The notes beneath the pieces are model-generated. The model was not told the origin of the DNA and searched no databases. It was given only the letters and a program-made list of their open reading frames with translations. Of a stretch of 51,816 nucleotides of DNA, positions 16,902 to 25,715 are shown piece after piece (within the stretch, counting starts at the first letter, position 1; each line of letters begins with the position of its first letter). Made by a program: the position numbers and the translations under genes. The stretch comes from an uncultured bacterium (GTDB lineage Bacteria > Bacillota > Clostridia > Oscillospirales > Oscillospiraceae). The stretch spans positions 1-51,816 of the forward strand of contig CAMGIN010000006.1 of NCBI GenBank assembly GCA_946056135.1. Reading direction: 5' to 3'.

Positions 16902-17756
16902 TTACCCCCGTTCCGCCAGATACCGGTTCAACGCACCGCCGTAGAACAGGATGCTCAGGCAGCAGTACAACCACAGCAGGCTCAGCGCAATGGCGCACAC
17001 GGAACCGTAGATGTTGGCATAGCTGTAGAAATTCTCCACATAGATAGAGAAGATATCCGAGAATACCAGCCAGCCCAGGGAAGACAGCACGCCCCCAGGC
17101 AGGCTGCCCAGGAAGCTGTTTCGCTTGTTGGGCAGGGCCATAAACATGACAGTAAAAATCAGGCTCTGCAAAATGAGCAGCAGGAAAAACCGCAGATCGA
17201 TCAAGTCAATGAGGTAGATCAGCACCTCATTGTCCACCATGGTCAGGAAGTTAATAATCGTATTGCCAAAGACATGCAGCACCAGCGTCAGCAGCAATAC
17301 CAGAAAAAAAACAAAGGTATAAACCACGCTGATGCTGCGGGTATACAGGTAGCCCCGGTCCTCAGACACAGCGTAGATGGCGTTCAGCCCCCGGAGCAAA
17401 CCATAAATCCCCCGGCTGGCGGACCACAGCGTCGTCACGGCGGACAAGCCCACCACCGCTCCTGTGGAGTTGCGGTAGGTGCTGAACACCAGCTCCTCCA
17501 CGCTGTCCATCAGAGCCGACGGCAGGAAATCGCCGATCAGCTCCGTCAGATTCTCCACCTGAAACCCCGTGTAGCGCAGCAGACTCAGCACCAGCAGCAG
17601 CCCCGGGAACAAAGACAAAACAATAAAATAAGCCGCATAGGCTGCGTGAAGGGGAATATGCAGTTTCTTGATGGACAGATATGCATGGTATGCCTTTCCG
17701 ATGATGCCGCCTTCGGGAATCTCCCGCATGCGTTTGCGTGCTCCTTTAAAAGACAT
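16902..17756 (-). CDS. YihY/BrkB family membrane protein
   Basis: The 284-aa protein has about six hydrophobic segments. It contains the family signatures HAAYAAYFIVLSLFPGLLLV (about 37-56) and LWSASRGIYGLLRGLNAIY. YihY proteins were once called ribonuclease BN by mistake; their true function is not known. The ATG at 17756 (MSFKGARKRMRE) is chosen because GGGAGAGG lies just upstream, while an earlier in-frame ATG at 17840 lies inside the fakA terminator. It follows fakA on the same strand with a terminator between. Confidence 0.85.
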   Translation of the reverse strand: MSFKGARKRMREIPEGGIIGKAYHAYLSIKKLHIPLHAAYAAYFIVLSLFPGLLLVLSLLRYTGFQVENLTELIGDFLPSALMDSVEELVFSTYRNSTGAVVGLSAVTTLWSASRGIYGLLRGLNAIYAVSEDRGYLYTRSISVVYTFVFFLVLLLTLVLHVFGNTIINFLTMVDNEVLIYLIDLIDLRFFLLLILQSLIFTVMFMALPNKRNSFLGSLPGGVLSSLGWLVFSDIFSIYVENFYSYANIYGSVCAIALSLLWLYCCLSILFYGGALNRYLAERG

Positions 17757-17794
17757 AAACCTCTCCCTTCCATAGGAAATGATACGATAATCCC

Positions 17795-17835
17795 AGAAAA
17801 TGAAAACAGCCCGCCGCCCAAGGGGCAGCGGGCTG
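17795..17835 (-). terminator. Intrinsic terminator after fakA
   Basis: On the minus strand CAGCCCGCTGCCC pairs with GGGCGGCGGGCTG and is followed by TTTTCATTTT. Confidence 0.85.
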
Positions 17836-17843
17836 GCCATTTT

Positions 17844-19475
17844 TTATTCTGCGGAAATCAGATAGTAGTAGACCGGCTGACCGCCGCTGAGCAGATTCAC
17901 ATCCGCATCGGGGCAGATGTCCGCGAAGATGTCCGCAGCCTTCTGAGCGTGCTTCTCCTTCACATCAGCGCCGTAGTAGATGGTGATATACTCTTTGCCG
18001 TCGTCCCGAACCTTCTCAGCTAGGGATCTCAGCAGCACCTTGATATCGTGGCTGGTGCCGAAGAGCTGGCTGCCGTACAGAGCCAAGTAATCGCCCTCGT
18101 GGATGTCGTAGCCGTCGAAGTCGGAGTTCCGGGCGGCATAGGTGATCTGCATGGTGTCCACAGTGCCCAGAGCCTCGGTCAGAGCCTCGGTGTTCTCCTC
18201 CACGCTGCCCTCGGGATTGAAGCTCAGCATGGCAGTGACGCCCTGGGGAACAGTCTTGGAGGGGATAACGATGACATGCTTGGGAGTCAGAGCATCCACC
18301 TGCTCCGCCGCCATAATGATATTCTTGTTGTTGGGCAGAACGTAGACGGTCTCCGCAGGCACGGTATTGACTGCCTCCAGGATATCCTGGGTGCTGGGGT
18401 TCATGGTCTGGCCGCCGGAGATAATGGCGTCCACGCCCAGATTGGTGAACACATCCGCCAGCCCCGCGCCGGCGCAGACGGAGACCACACCCAGAGGCTT
18501 CTCAGGCTGGGCGATCTTGGGAGCCTTCTCGCTCTCGGTCATCACCTTCTCGGTATGCTGCAGGCGCATATTCTCGATCTTCACCGTGACGAAGGAGCCG
18601 TAGTTGATGGCCTCGTGCAGGGCGGTGCCCGGGTCGTTGGTATGGACATGGACCTTGATGACCTCGTCATCGTCCACCAGCACCAGGCTGTCGCCCAACT
18701 CATTCAGGAAGGCCCGCAGCTGTTCGGGGTCCTTGTCGTTTTCCCGGGAAATAATGAACTCGGTGCAGTAGGAGAAGGTGATGTCCTCGGTATTGAAGTC
18801 GGAGAAATCCGCGCTCTCCTTCACCTGGACGCTGTCGCCAGCCTCCGGCATCTGGACATCTTCTCCCCGCAGGGCGCAGAGCATGGCCTCCAGAGCCACA
18901 ACCCAGCCCTTGCCGCCGGCATCCACCACACCGGCCTTCTTCAGCACGGGGTTCTGGTTGACAGTGTTGGCCAGGGCAGTTTTGGCCTCGGCAATGGCGG
19001 CCTCCTGGACGAACTCAATGAAATTGTTCTCCTGGGCGGCATCGGTCGCTTTGGCAGCAGCCAGACGGGCCACGGTCAGGATGGTGCCCTCGGCAGGCTT
19101 CATGACGGCCTTATAGGCGGCGTCCACGCCCTCCTGCAGTGCGGCGGCCCACAGCACACCGTCGCAGTCTTCCGCACCCTTCAGCTTCTTGGAGATGCCC
19201 CGGAACAGCAGCGACAGAATGACGCCGGAGTTGCCCCGGGCGCCCCGCAGCATGGCGGAAGCAGCCACCTTGGCGGCCTGGCTCAGGTCGGGGTCCTCGG
19301 TCTTGCGCAGATCCGCGGCAGCGGCGTTGATGGTCATGGACATGTTGGTGCCGGTGTCCCCATCGGGAACGGGGAACACGTTCAGCTCGTTCAGAGCCTG
19401 CTTGTTGATCTCAATAGCGGCAGCCGCGCTGATTACCATTCTGCGAAGATCGGCGCCGTTGATGATTTGCTTCAA
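17844..19475 (-). CDS. fakA: Fatty acid kinase catalytic subunit (DhaL/YloV family)
   Basis: FakA phosphorylates fatty acids held by FakB proteins, feeding phospholipid synthesis. The 543-aa protein has an N-terminal DhaL domain with NVFPVPDGDTGTNM (Asp residues that bind Mg-ATP) and MLRGARGNSGVILS, and a C-terminal DegV-like/DUF domain. No ATG lies near the start. TTG at 19475 is chosen because GGAGGG lies 9 nt upstream and the next residues, KQIINGADLRRM, fit the family. It follows the asp23-like gene yloU after 20 nt, the conserved order. Confidence 0.9.
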   Translation of the reverse strand: MKQIINGADLRRMVISAAAAIEINKQALNELNVFPVPDGDTGTNMSMTINAAAADLRKTEDPDLSQAAKVAASAMLRGARGNSGVILSLLFRGISKKLKGAEDCDGVLWAAALQEGVDAAYKAVMKPAEGTILTVARLAAAKATDAAQENNFIEFVQEAAIAEAKTALANTVNQNPVLKKAGVVDAGGKGWVVALEAMLCALRGEDVQMPEAGDSVQVKESADFSDFNTEDITFSYCTEFIISRENDKDPEQLRAFLNELGDSLVLVDDDEVIKVHVHTNDPGTALHEAINYGSFVTVKIENMRLQHTEKVMTESEKAPKIAQPEKPLGVVSVCAGAGLADVFTNLGVDAIISGGQTMNPSTQDILEAVNTVPAETVYVLPNNKNIIMAAEQVDALTPKHVIVIPSKTVPQGVTAMLSFNPEGSVEENTEALTEALGTVDTMQITYAARNSDFDGYDIHEGDYLALYGSQLFGTSHDIKVLLRSLAEKVRDDGKEYITIYYGADVKEKHAQKAADIFADICPDADVNLLSGGQPVYYYLISAE

Positions 19476-19495
19476 TTTTCTTTCCCTCCGAATCC

Positions 19496-19849
19496 TTAAC
19501 CGATCATCATAGAATCGATATAAACATTTACCGCGCGGACCTCGGTGCCGGTGCACTGGGTGACCACATAGCGAACCTCCGAAATGATGGAAGCCCCCAC
19601 GGCATTCAGGTTCACATTGTTGTCCACAATGATATGCAGATCAATGGAAATGGAATCATCCTCGTTGAAGTTGACGCGAACGCCCTTGCCCACGGACTCC
19701 TTGCGCAGCAGATGGTACACGCCATCGGTCAAGCTCCGGGCCGCCATACCCTTGACGCCGAAGCAGTTGGCTGCAGCCGTACCGACGATGTCCGTATAGA
19801 CATTGGTGCTGACATTGACGCTGCCGTTTTCATTTTCGTGACGAATCAT
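19496..19849 (-). CDS. Asp23/Gls24 family protein (YloU-like)
   Basis: The 117-aa alpha/beta protein (MIRHENENGSVNVSTNVYTDIVG; INLHVIVD-like strand near 70) belongs to the Asp23/Gls24 family. Some members are membrane-associated and linked to cell-envelope stress; YloU itself has no firm function. It is encoded immediately upstream of fakA, as in most Firmicutes. Confidence 0.87.
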   Translation of the reverse strand: MIRHENENGSVNVSTNVYTDIVGTAAANCFGVKGMAARSLTDGVYHLLRKESVGKGVRVNFNEDDSISIDLHIIVDNNVNLNAVGASIISEVRYVVTQCTGTEVRAVNVYIDSMMIG

Positions 19850-19878
19850 AAATCAGTACCCCCAATTTTAATTAATAC

Positions 19879-19955
19879 AAAATGCTGAATGCAAGATGCA
19901 AAATGGCAATACGGAATGCTTCTCATTTTGCATTCTGCACTTTGCATTTTGCATT
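19879..19955. repeat. Palindromic intergenic repeat, TGCATTC heptad type
   Basis: The left arm (AATGCTGAATGCAAGATGC) and right arm (TTTTGCATTCTGCAC and onward) are inverted 7-nt periodic arrays. They flank a short core, AATACGGAATGCTTCTC. It lies between gpmI and yloU. Confidence 0.7.
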
Positions 19956-19973
19956 GCGCCCGCTTTGGGGCGC

Positions 19974-21536
19974 TTAGACCATGCTATCCTCCCAGCACTC
20001 AGGCGCGGTCAGGCCCATCATTTTCACGATGGTGGGTGCCACGTTGGCCAGGCCGTACTTACCTTCCTTGATGACCCAGTCGTGATCCTTGTCGTAGATG
20101 ATGAAAGGCACGGGGTTCAGAGAGTGGGCGGTGCGGACGGAGGTCTTGCCCTTCTTGGTCTCAGTCATCTGGTCTGCGTTGCCGTGGTCGGCGGTAATCA
20201 GCACGGTGTAGCCGTACTTGTCAGCGGCCTCCAGGATGGCTGCCAGACCCTGATCCACGCACTCCATGGCGTAGACCACCGCCTCCATGACGCCGGTGTG
20301 GCCCACCATGTCGCCGTTGGGATAGTTGCAGCGCAGGAACTGGAATTTCTTGGACGCCATGTTCTCCACCATCTTCTCGGTGATCTCCTTGGACTTCATG
20401 GCAGGCGCCTGCTCGAAGGGAATCACGTCGGAGGGGATCTCCTCGTAGACCTCCAGGCTCTCGTCCACCTTGCCGGAGCGGTTGCCGTTCCAGAAATAGG
20501 TCACATGGCCGTACTTCTGGGTTTCGGACAGGGCATACTCATGGATGCCCGCGGCACACAGAACCTCGGTCAGGGTGTTGGTGATGACGGGAGGCTGGAC
20601 CAGATAGTGCTCGGGGATGTTCAGATCTCCGTCGTACTGCAGCATACCGGCAAACTTGACGCCGGTGTAGTCGCCCCGGTCGAACTTGTCAAAGTCCTTC
20701 CGGTCAAAGGCCAGGGAGATTTCCTGGGCCCGGTCGCCCCGGAAGTTGAACAGGATGACGCTGTCGCCGTTAGCAATCTTCGCCACGGGCTCGCCGCCCC
20801 GTGCCACCACAAAGGCGGGCAGATCCTGGTCGATACAGCCGGTCTCGGCACGATAGGTTTCAATGGCCTCCTTGGCGGAAGCGAACATCCGGCCCTGGCC
20901 CTGGACATGGGTGCGCCAGCCCTTTTCCACCATGGCCCAGTTGGCTTCGTAGCGGTCCATGGTGATCTGCATACGGCCGCCGCCGGAGGCGATGGCATAG
21001 TCGCAGCCTTCGGTATTCAGCTCGGACAGCACGGTCTCCAGCTGCTCCACATACTCCAGAGCGGAGGTAGCGGGCACGTCGCGGCCGTCCAGCAGAATGT
21101 GGCAGTAGGCCCGCTTGACGCCCTCAGCGTGGGCCTGCCGCAGCAGGGCGATGAGATGGCTGATGTTGGAGTGGACGTTGCCGTCAGACAGCAGGCCCAA
21201 AAAATGCATGGCCTTGCCGTCCGCCGCGTTGGCCACCAGATCCTTCCAGGTAGCGGACTGGTACAGGGTGCCGTTTTCGATGGACTCGCCCACCAGCTTG
21301 GCGCCCTGAGAGTAGACCTGACCGCAGCCCAGGGCGTTGTGGCCAACCTCAGAGTTGCCCATATCGTCATCGGTGGGCAGGCCGACGGCAGTGCCGTGGG
21401 CCTTCAGATACGTATGGGGGCAGGTCGCCAGCAGGTTATCCAGGGTGGGGGTATTGGCGACCTTCACCGCGTCGCCGCTACCGCCGTCGCCCTTGCCGAC
21501 ACCATCCATAATCACAAGAACAATGGGTTTTTCCAT
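19974..21536 (-). CDS. gpmI: 2,3-bisphosphoglycerate-independent phosphoglycerate mutase
   Basis: The enzyme interconverts 3- and 2-phosphoglycerate in glycolysis using two Mn ions. The 520-aa protein has the alkaline-phosphatase-like fold: VLVIMDGVG (metal Asp11), GNSEVGHNALG with the phospho-accepting Ser62, and LITADHGNAD near the C-terminus. The length is normal. The ATG at 21536 follows GGGAGG; an upstream ATG at 21590 has no such site. It is monocistronic: its own promoter lies upstream and a heptad repeat downstream. Confidence 0.96.
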   Translation of the reverse strand: MEKPIVLVIMDGVGKGDGGSGDAVKVANTPTLDNLLATCPHTYLKAHGTAVGLPTDDDMGNSEVGHNALGCGQVYSQGAKLVGESIENGTLYQSATWKDLVANAADGKAMHFLGLLSDGNVHSNISHLIALLRQAHAEGVKRAYCHILLDGRDVPATSALEYVEQLETVLSELNTEGCDYAIASGGGRMQITMDRYEANWAMVEKGWRTHVQGQGRMFASAKEAIETYRAETGCIDQDLPAFVVARGGEPVAKIANGDSVILFNFRGDRAQEISLAFDRKDFDKFDRGDYTGVKFAGMLQYDGDLNIPEHYLVQPPVITNTLTEVLCAAGIHEYALSETQKYGHVTYFWNGNRSGKVDESLEVYEEIPSDVIPFEQAPAMKSKEITEKMVENMASKKFQFLRCNYPNGDMVGHTGVMEAVVYAMECVDQGLAAILEAADKYGYTVLITADHGNADQMTETKKGKTSVRTAHSLNPVPFIIYDKDHDWVIKEGKYGLANVAPTIVKMMGLTAPECWEDSMV

Positions 21537-21593
21537 ATGTGTACCTCCCAAAAGCGAATTCTTCGCGTATTTTTGCATTTTATCAGTCATATT

Positions 21594-21622
21594 ATTTTAC
21601 ATCATTTTTTCCAAACTTACAA
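21594..21622 (-). promoter_or_regulatory. Promoter of gpmI
   Basis: On the minus strand TTGTAA (21622-21617) and TAAAAT (21599-21594) are separated by 17 nt. Confidence 0.65.
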
Positions 21623-21649
21623 CCACTTTTTTATTTTTTCCGTTCCAAA

Positions 21650-21697
21650 CAAAAATACTTCCGGGAAAGTCAGAAAATGAGTGATTTTCCCGGAAGT
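21650..21697 (-). terminator. Intrinsic terminator after the BspA-like gene
   Basis: ACTTCCGGGAAA (21657-21668) and TTTCCCGGAAGT (21686-21697) form a stem. On the minus strand the stem is followed by ATTTTTGTTT. Confidence 0.75.
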
Positions 21698-21769
21698 TGT
21701 TAAATTTCTTTTAATGATTATCCGCTTTCCGCACCGAACGCAGGGCGCAGCTGTTTCCTGATTGGGTGT

Positions 21770-22768
21770 TTATCCCCGATACTTGCCGCCCTTATTGCGG
21801 GTGCCCCGGACGAGAAGCGCGCCGAGCAGCAGCACCGTCAGCACGCCGGCAATAATCACCATGCCGATCCAGCCATCGCCGCCTACACGCTCCACCACAT
21901 TCTTTTCCTCGGTGGCCTCGATGGTCTCGACAGCCTCCGTAGTGGGGACAGTGGGCGCTTCGGTTTCAGGAACCGTAGTTTCCGTCGGCTGTGTTTCCGG
22001 TTCGGTAGTCGGTACCGTTGTCGGCTCAGTGGGGGCTTCGGTAGGGGCTTCGGTAGGGGCTTCCGTAGGCGCTTCGGTGGGCGCTTCCGTCGGGGCCGTG
22101 GTCTCCTCTTTCGCCTTGGTTTCCTCCGCGGCCTCCGTCTCCTCCGCTTCCTGTGATGCCAGGTTGGCTGCCACTGTGGAGGCATCAAAGTTGCCCATCA
22201 TGATGCCCAGTTTTCCGCCATAGCTGCTGATGAGCTGGGACACAGACTGCTGGGGCCAGGGGTTATTGGTGGGGTAGAAAACGGAGACGTATTCACCGGT
22301 CCAAAGGCAGCTGTCACTGAACCGGGGCATGCCACCGTCACAATATACATACTTCAGGCCGGTACAGTCCCGGAAGGACTCCGCGCCGAAGGTCCGGAAG
22401 GTAGCCGGAAGGTGGATGTAGGATATGTTCTTGCAGCCATAGAACGCCTTGGCGCCGATCTCCACCAGGGCATCGCCGAGATCCACGGTTTTCACCCGGG
22501 TGTAACCGGAAAAGGCCTTGTCGCAGATCTTGGTAACACCACCAGTGAGGACAATCTCCTCAATGTGATCCTTGTGTTCCTCCCAGGGAGAACCCTCCGC
22601 CATTTCTCCGCTTCCGGAGATGGTCAGGGTGTAGCCGTCCAGAGACCAGGACAGCCCATCGCCGCAGGTGCCGCTGGCAATGTTGACATCCAGGGCATAG
22701 GCCATGGGCGCCAGTGCCGCGATCAGCAGGCAGGCCGTCAGAATACAGAGAATCCGTCGCTTTTTCAT
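21770..22768 (-). CDS. BspA-like leucine-rich-repeat surface protein with PTEA repeats
   Basis: The 332-aa protein starts with a signal peptide (KKRRILCILTACLLIAALAPMAYA). A BspA-type LRR_5 region follows (about 75-150: ICDKAFSGYTRVKTVDLG, IGAKAFYGCKNISYIHLP). Next are a Glu/Ala/Thr-rich stretch and about five PTEA repeats (about 225-245). The C-terminal hydrophobic helix (GMVIIAGVLTVLLLGALLV) has a basic tail that would anchor it in the membrane. The PTEA part is encoded by an imperfect 12-bp tandem array around 22025-22095 and may vary in copy number. BspA-like proteins often bind host or matrix proteins; no target is evident. The neighbours gpmI and recG give no hint. Confidence 0.85.
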   Translation of the reverse strand: MKKRRILCILTACLLIAALAPMAYALDVNIASGTCGDGLSWSLDGYTLTISGSGEMAEGSPWEEHKDHIEEIVLTGGVTKICDKAFSGYTRVKTVDLGDALVEIGAKAFYGCKNISYIHLPATFRTFGAESFRDCTGLKYVYCDGGMPRFSDSCLWTGEYVSVFYPTNNPWPQQSVSQLISSYGGKLGIMMGNFDASTVAANLASQEAEETEAAEETKAKEETTAPTEAPTEAPTEAPTEAPTEAPTEPTTVPTTEPETQPTETTVPETEAPTVPTTEAVETIEATEEKNVVERVGGDGWIGMVIIAGVLTVLLLGALLVRGTRNKGGKYRG

Positions 22769-22804
22769 AGGTATCGATTCCTTTCCACAGGATATGTTGT
22801 TCCG

Positions 22805-24853
22805 TCAGTTCATGGTTCCTTCCGCTCTTTCGAACAGCTCCGCGATCCGTTCCCGCAGAGCGACTGCCTCCGGAGCGTCGGAAGTGCCGTTTGTATCAAT
22901 CCACGCCGCCGACGCCGCCTGGGCATCCTTCAGCGTCTCCAGGTCATAGCTCAGATCTGCCACCCGGAACGTGGGCAAGCCCGACTGCCGGGAGCCAAAG
23001 AAGTCTCCGGGGCCCCGGAGCTTCAGGTCCTCCTCGGCAATCTTGAAGCCGTCGTTGGTTTTGCACAGAGCCTTCAGTCGCTGCAGTGTCTCCGGATTGC
23101 GGTTGTGGGTGGTCAGGATGCAGTAGCTCTTGGCCCGGCCCCGGCCCACCCGGCCCCGGAGCTGGTGCAGCTGGGAAAGGCCGAAGCGGTCCGCGTCCTC
23201 AATGACCATCAAGGTGGCGTTTGGCACATCCACACCCACCTCAATGACGGTGGTGGCAACCATCACGTCCGCCTCACCCCGGGCAAAGGAAGCCATGGCT
23301 GCCTCCTTTTCCGCGCCCTTCATCTGTCCGTGGAGCAGCGCTACCCGCAGGTCGGGAAATACGGTGCTGCGCAGGGTCTCCGCCCAGGCCGAGGCCGCCT
23401 TGACGCCCAGCTCCTGGTTTTCCTCCACAGCCGGGCACACCACGAAGCACTGGTGGCCTTGCGCCACCTGTTTGCGGATGAAGGCGTTGATCCGGGGGCG
23501 GTAGCTCTCGCCCACCAGGAAGGTGTCCACCGCTTCCCGTCCCGGCGGCAGCTCGTCCAGAATGGAGACCTCCAGGTCCCCGTACATCAGCAGCGCCAGG
23601 GTCCTTGGGATGGGCGTGGCCGACATGACCAGCAGATGGGGATCTTCCCCTTTGGCAGACAGCCTGGACCGCTGCCCTACGCCGAACCGGTGCTGCTCGT
23701 CGGCAATGACCAGCCCCAGGTCCTGGAATTGGGTGGCATCCGTCAGCAGCGCGTGGGTTCCCACCGCCACCTGGGCCTGCCCCAGGGCAAGGCTGTCCCG
23801 AACGGTGCGCTTGTCCTTAGCGGTCAGGGAGCCCGTCAGCAGCACAACATGGATTCCCAAAGGTTCAAACAGCTTCTGCAGGGAGGCGTAATGCTGCTCC
23901 GCAAGGATCTCCGTGGGAGCCATCAGCGCCGACTGTTTCCCGTTTTTCGCGGCGCAGTACATAGCCGCGGCGGCCACCATGGTCTTGCCGCTGCCCACGT
24001 CGCCCTGGATCAGGCGGTTCATGGGCGCTCCCTTCCGGAAGTCCCGCAAAATATCCTCCACCGCCCCTTGCTGGGCCGAGGTCAGGGTGAAAGGCAGGCA
24101 GGCATAGAAGGAGCTCAGATCCAGATCGGCATAGGGTGCCGTCTTCTTCTCCGCCCGGGAGGCCCGCATCAGGGACAGCCCAGCGGAGAACACAAAGAAT
24201 TCTTCAAACACCAGCCGCTTTTTCGCCTGTTCCGCCTCCGCCATGGACCGTGGCTCATGGATGGCACTGTAGGCCTGCTCCGCCGGAAGAATGCCATATT
24301 TTTGCCGCACCTCGGGGGGCAATATTTCCGCCGGAGGATCGCAGATGGCCAGGGCCTGCCGCACCGCCTTCAGTACGGCGGCATTGCTGAGCCCTGCGGT
24401 CAACGGATAAATGGGCAACACCCGCCGGGTCAGCACCGGCTGGGACTGGGGCGTCTCAAACACCGGGTTGGTCATGTTGTAGCCGATGAAGTCTCCGGAA
24501 ACCGCTCCATAAAAGATGTACTCCTGCCCATACTGCAGCTGCTCCGTCACATAACGGTTGTTGAAAAAGGTCAGTGTCAGCCTGGCCGAATGGTCCGCCA
24601 CCTGGACTTTGGTGATGTCCAGGCCCTTCCGAACATGGGAAGTCCTGGGCGTATTCATGACCATAGCTTTGAAGCAGGCGGGCACATCCACCTCCAGCTT
24701 TTCAATGGGCACCAGATGGGTGCGGTCCTCATAGCCCCGGGGGAAGTGGCAGATCAAGTCCCGGAGGGTGAAGATATTCAGATTGGCAAACTGCTTGGCC
24801 CGGGCAGGGCCCACGCCTTTTAAAATGGTGATGGGATCGGATAACCTTGCCAA
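22805..24853 (-). CDS. recG: ATP-dependent DNA helicase RecG
   Basis: RecG remodels stalled forks and branched DNA. From the proposed start the protein is 682 aa, the usual size. It has an N-terminal wedge/OB domain (ITILKGVGPARAKQFANL and YEDRTHLVPI), Walker A LIQGDVGSGKTMVA, a DEAH-box-like DEQHRFGVGQR, MSATPIPRTLAL, and the C-terminal motif QLHQLRGRVGRG. ATGs at 24880 and 24868 lack a ribosome-binding site, while TTG at 24853 lies 7 nt after GGGAGG, so the TTG start (MARLSDPITILKG) is preferred. It is 36 nt upstream of the BspA-like gene. Confidence 0.95.
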   Translation of the reverse strand: MARLSDPITILKGVGPARAKQFANLNIFTLRDLICHFPRGYEDRTHLVPIEKLEVDVPACFKAMVMNTPRTSHVRKGLDITKVQVADHSARLTLTFFNNRYVTEQLQYGQEYIFYGAVSGDFIGYNMTNPVFETPQSQPVLTRRVLPIYPLTAGLSNAAVLKAVRQALAICDPPAEILPPEVRQKYGILPAEQAYSAIHEPRSMAEAEQAKKRLVFEEFFVFSAGLSLMRASRAEKKTAPYADLDLSSFYACLPFTLTSAQQGAVEDILRDFRKGAPMNRLIQGDVGSGKTMVAAAAMYCAAKNGKQSALMAPTEILAEQHYASLQKLFEPLGIHVVLLTGSLTAKDKRTVRDSLALGQAQVAVGTHALLTDATQFQDLGLVIADEQHRFGVGQRSRLSAKGEDPHLLVMSATPIPRTLALLMYGDLEVSILDELPPGREAVDTFLVGESYRPRINAFIRKQVAQGHQCFVVCPAVEENQELGVKAASAWAETLRSTVFPDLRVALLHGQMKGAEKEAAMASFARGEADVMVATTVIEVGVDVPNATLMVIEDADRFGLSQLHQLRGRVGRGRAKSYCILTTHNRNPETLQRLKALCKTNDGFKIAEEDLKLRGPGDFFGSRQSGLPTFRVADLSYDLETLKDAQAASAAWIDTNGTSDAPEAVALRERIAELFERAEGTMN

Positions 24854-25014
24854 ATCCTCGCCTCCCATAGGAACATCCATAAAATGCTGTATGCGGAAAA
24901 GCAAGGCAGAAGGCCGTGCTTTCCTTCAACATTTTCTATTATAATCAAAAACCCGTCCCAAAGCAACGTCTTTTTGGGCGCAAGTTTCCCGATTTTCCGT
25001 CAGAGCAGGGCATG

Positions 25015-25047
25015 AAAAAACTCCCTCCGGGGAAGCCGGGAGGGAGA
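25015..25047 (-). terminator. Intrinsic terminator after rpsT
   Basis: On the minus strand CTCCCTCCCGG-CTT-CCCCGGAGGGAG is followed by TTTTTTC. Confidence 0.85.
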
Positions 25048-25061
25048 TATTTTCAGAGAAA

Positions 25062-25325
25062 TCAGGCCAGCTTGTTCAGCTTCAGGGTCATGCTGCTCTT
25101 CTTGCGGGCAGCGTTGTTCTTGTGCAGAAGACCCTTGACAACAGCCTGGTCGACAGCCTTGACAGCGGTCTTGTAGGCAGCCTCAGCGGCAGTCTTATCG
25201 CCGGACACCACAGCGGCGTCGAACTTCTTCAGGTTGGTCTTCAGCGCAGACTTGTTAGCCTTGTTGTTCTCATAAGCGATCTTGGAAGAAATGACATCCT
25301 TCTTAGAGGACTTAATATTGGGCAT
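25062..25325 (-). CDS. rpsT: 30S ribosomal protein S20
   Basis: S20 is a small helical 16S rRNA-binding protein. The 87-aa Lys/Ala-rich product begins MPNIKSSKKDVISSK and ends LKLNKLA, fitting the family length. The ATG at 25325 follows AAGGAGG; three extra upstream codons (MES) are not needed. It has its own promoter and terminator. Its promoter faces the long gene-free region before sigG. Confidence 0.95.
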   Translation of the reverse strand: MPNIKSSKKDVISSKIAYENNKANKSALKTNLKKFDAAVVSGDKTAAEAAYKTAVKAVDQAVVKGLLHKNNAARKKSSMTLKLNKLA

Positions 25326-25364
25326 CGATTCCACCTCCTTCTTAAGTTTTCCATACAGGTTCTC

Positions 25365-25393
25365 ATTATAGCGCCTCCGGCAAACAAAATCAA
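25365..25393 (-). promoter_or_regulatory. Promoter of rpsT
   Basis: On the minus strand TTGATT (25393-25388) and TATAAT (25370-25365) are separated by 17 nt. Confidence 0.75.
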
Positions 25394-25444
25394 CCCCTTT
25401 TTTAGATTTTTTTCATACGCAAGGCAGAGCGGCGGCGGGAGAGC

Positions 25445-25600
25445 AGAGAGTGGAGAGTGGAGTTTTGGTATTTCCTTCGGAAATGATCCAAAATATAGGA
25501 AACGTCAGTGCAAAGCAGTCAAGACAAACCATTTTCATTCATCCGCGAAGCGGATACCTTAACTCCACACTCCACTCTCAACACTCTACACTTCACATTG
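25445..25600. repeat. Palindromic intergenic repeat, GGAGTGT heptad type with UUCG core
   Basis: The left arm is GAGAGTGGAGAGTGGAGTT and the right arm AACTCCACACTCCACTCTC. Next to the arms are GGTATTTCCTTCGGAAATGA and, inverted, TCCGCGAAGCGGATACC, each able to fold as a hairpin. It lies at the rpsT side of the large gene-free region. Confidence 0.75.
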
Positions 25601-25715
25601 CTTGTCAAGGGGGTAATTTTTGCACAAAAGTTGACCCATGGTAAAAACCACAATCCGCGAAAAAGTGGGAAACTGCCCGAACCGTGTCGTTTCTTTTTAT
25701 GTGAACCAAAATTGA

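Noticed and set aside
18048..19499. 483-codon plus-strand frame opposite fakA
   Set aside because: Shadow of fakA; no start signal or motif.
19896..21680. 594-codon plus-strand frame opposite gpmI
   Set aside because: Shadow of gpmI; no recognisable motif.
22412..24823. 803-codon plus-strand frame opposite recG
   Set aside because: Mirror frame caused by GC-rich codon use; His/Gly/Gln-rich low-quality sequence, while the minus strand encodes clear RecG motifs.
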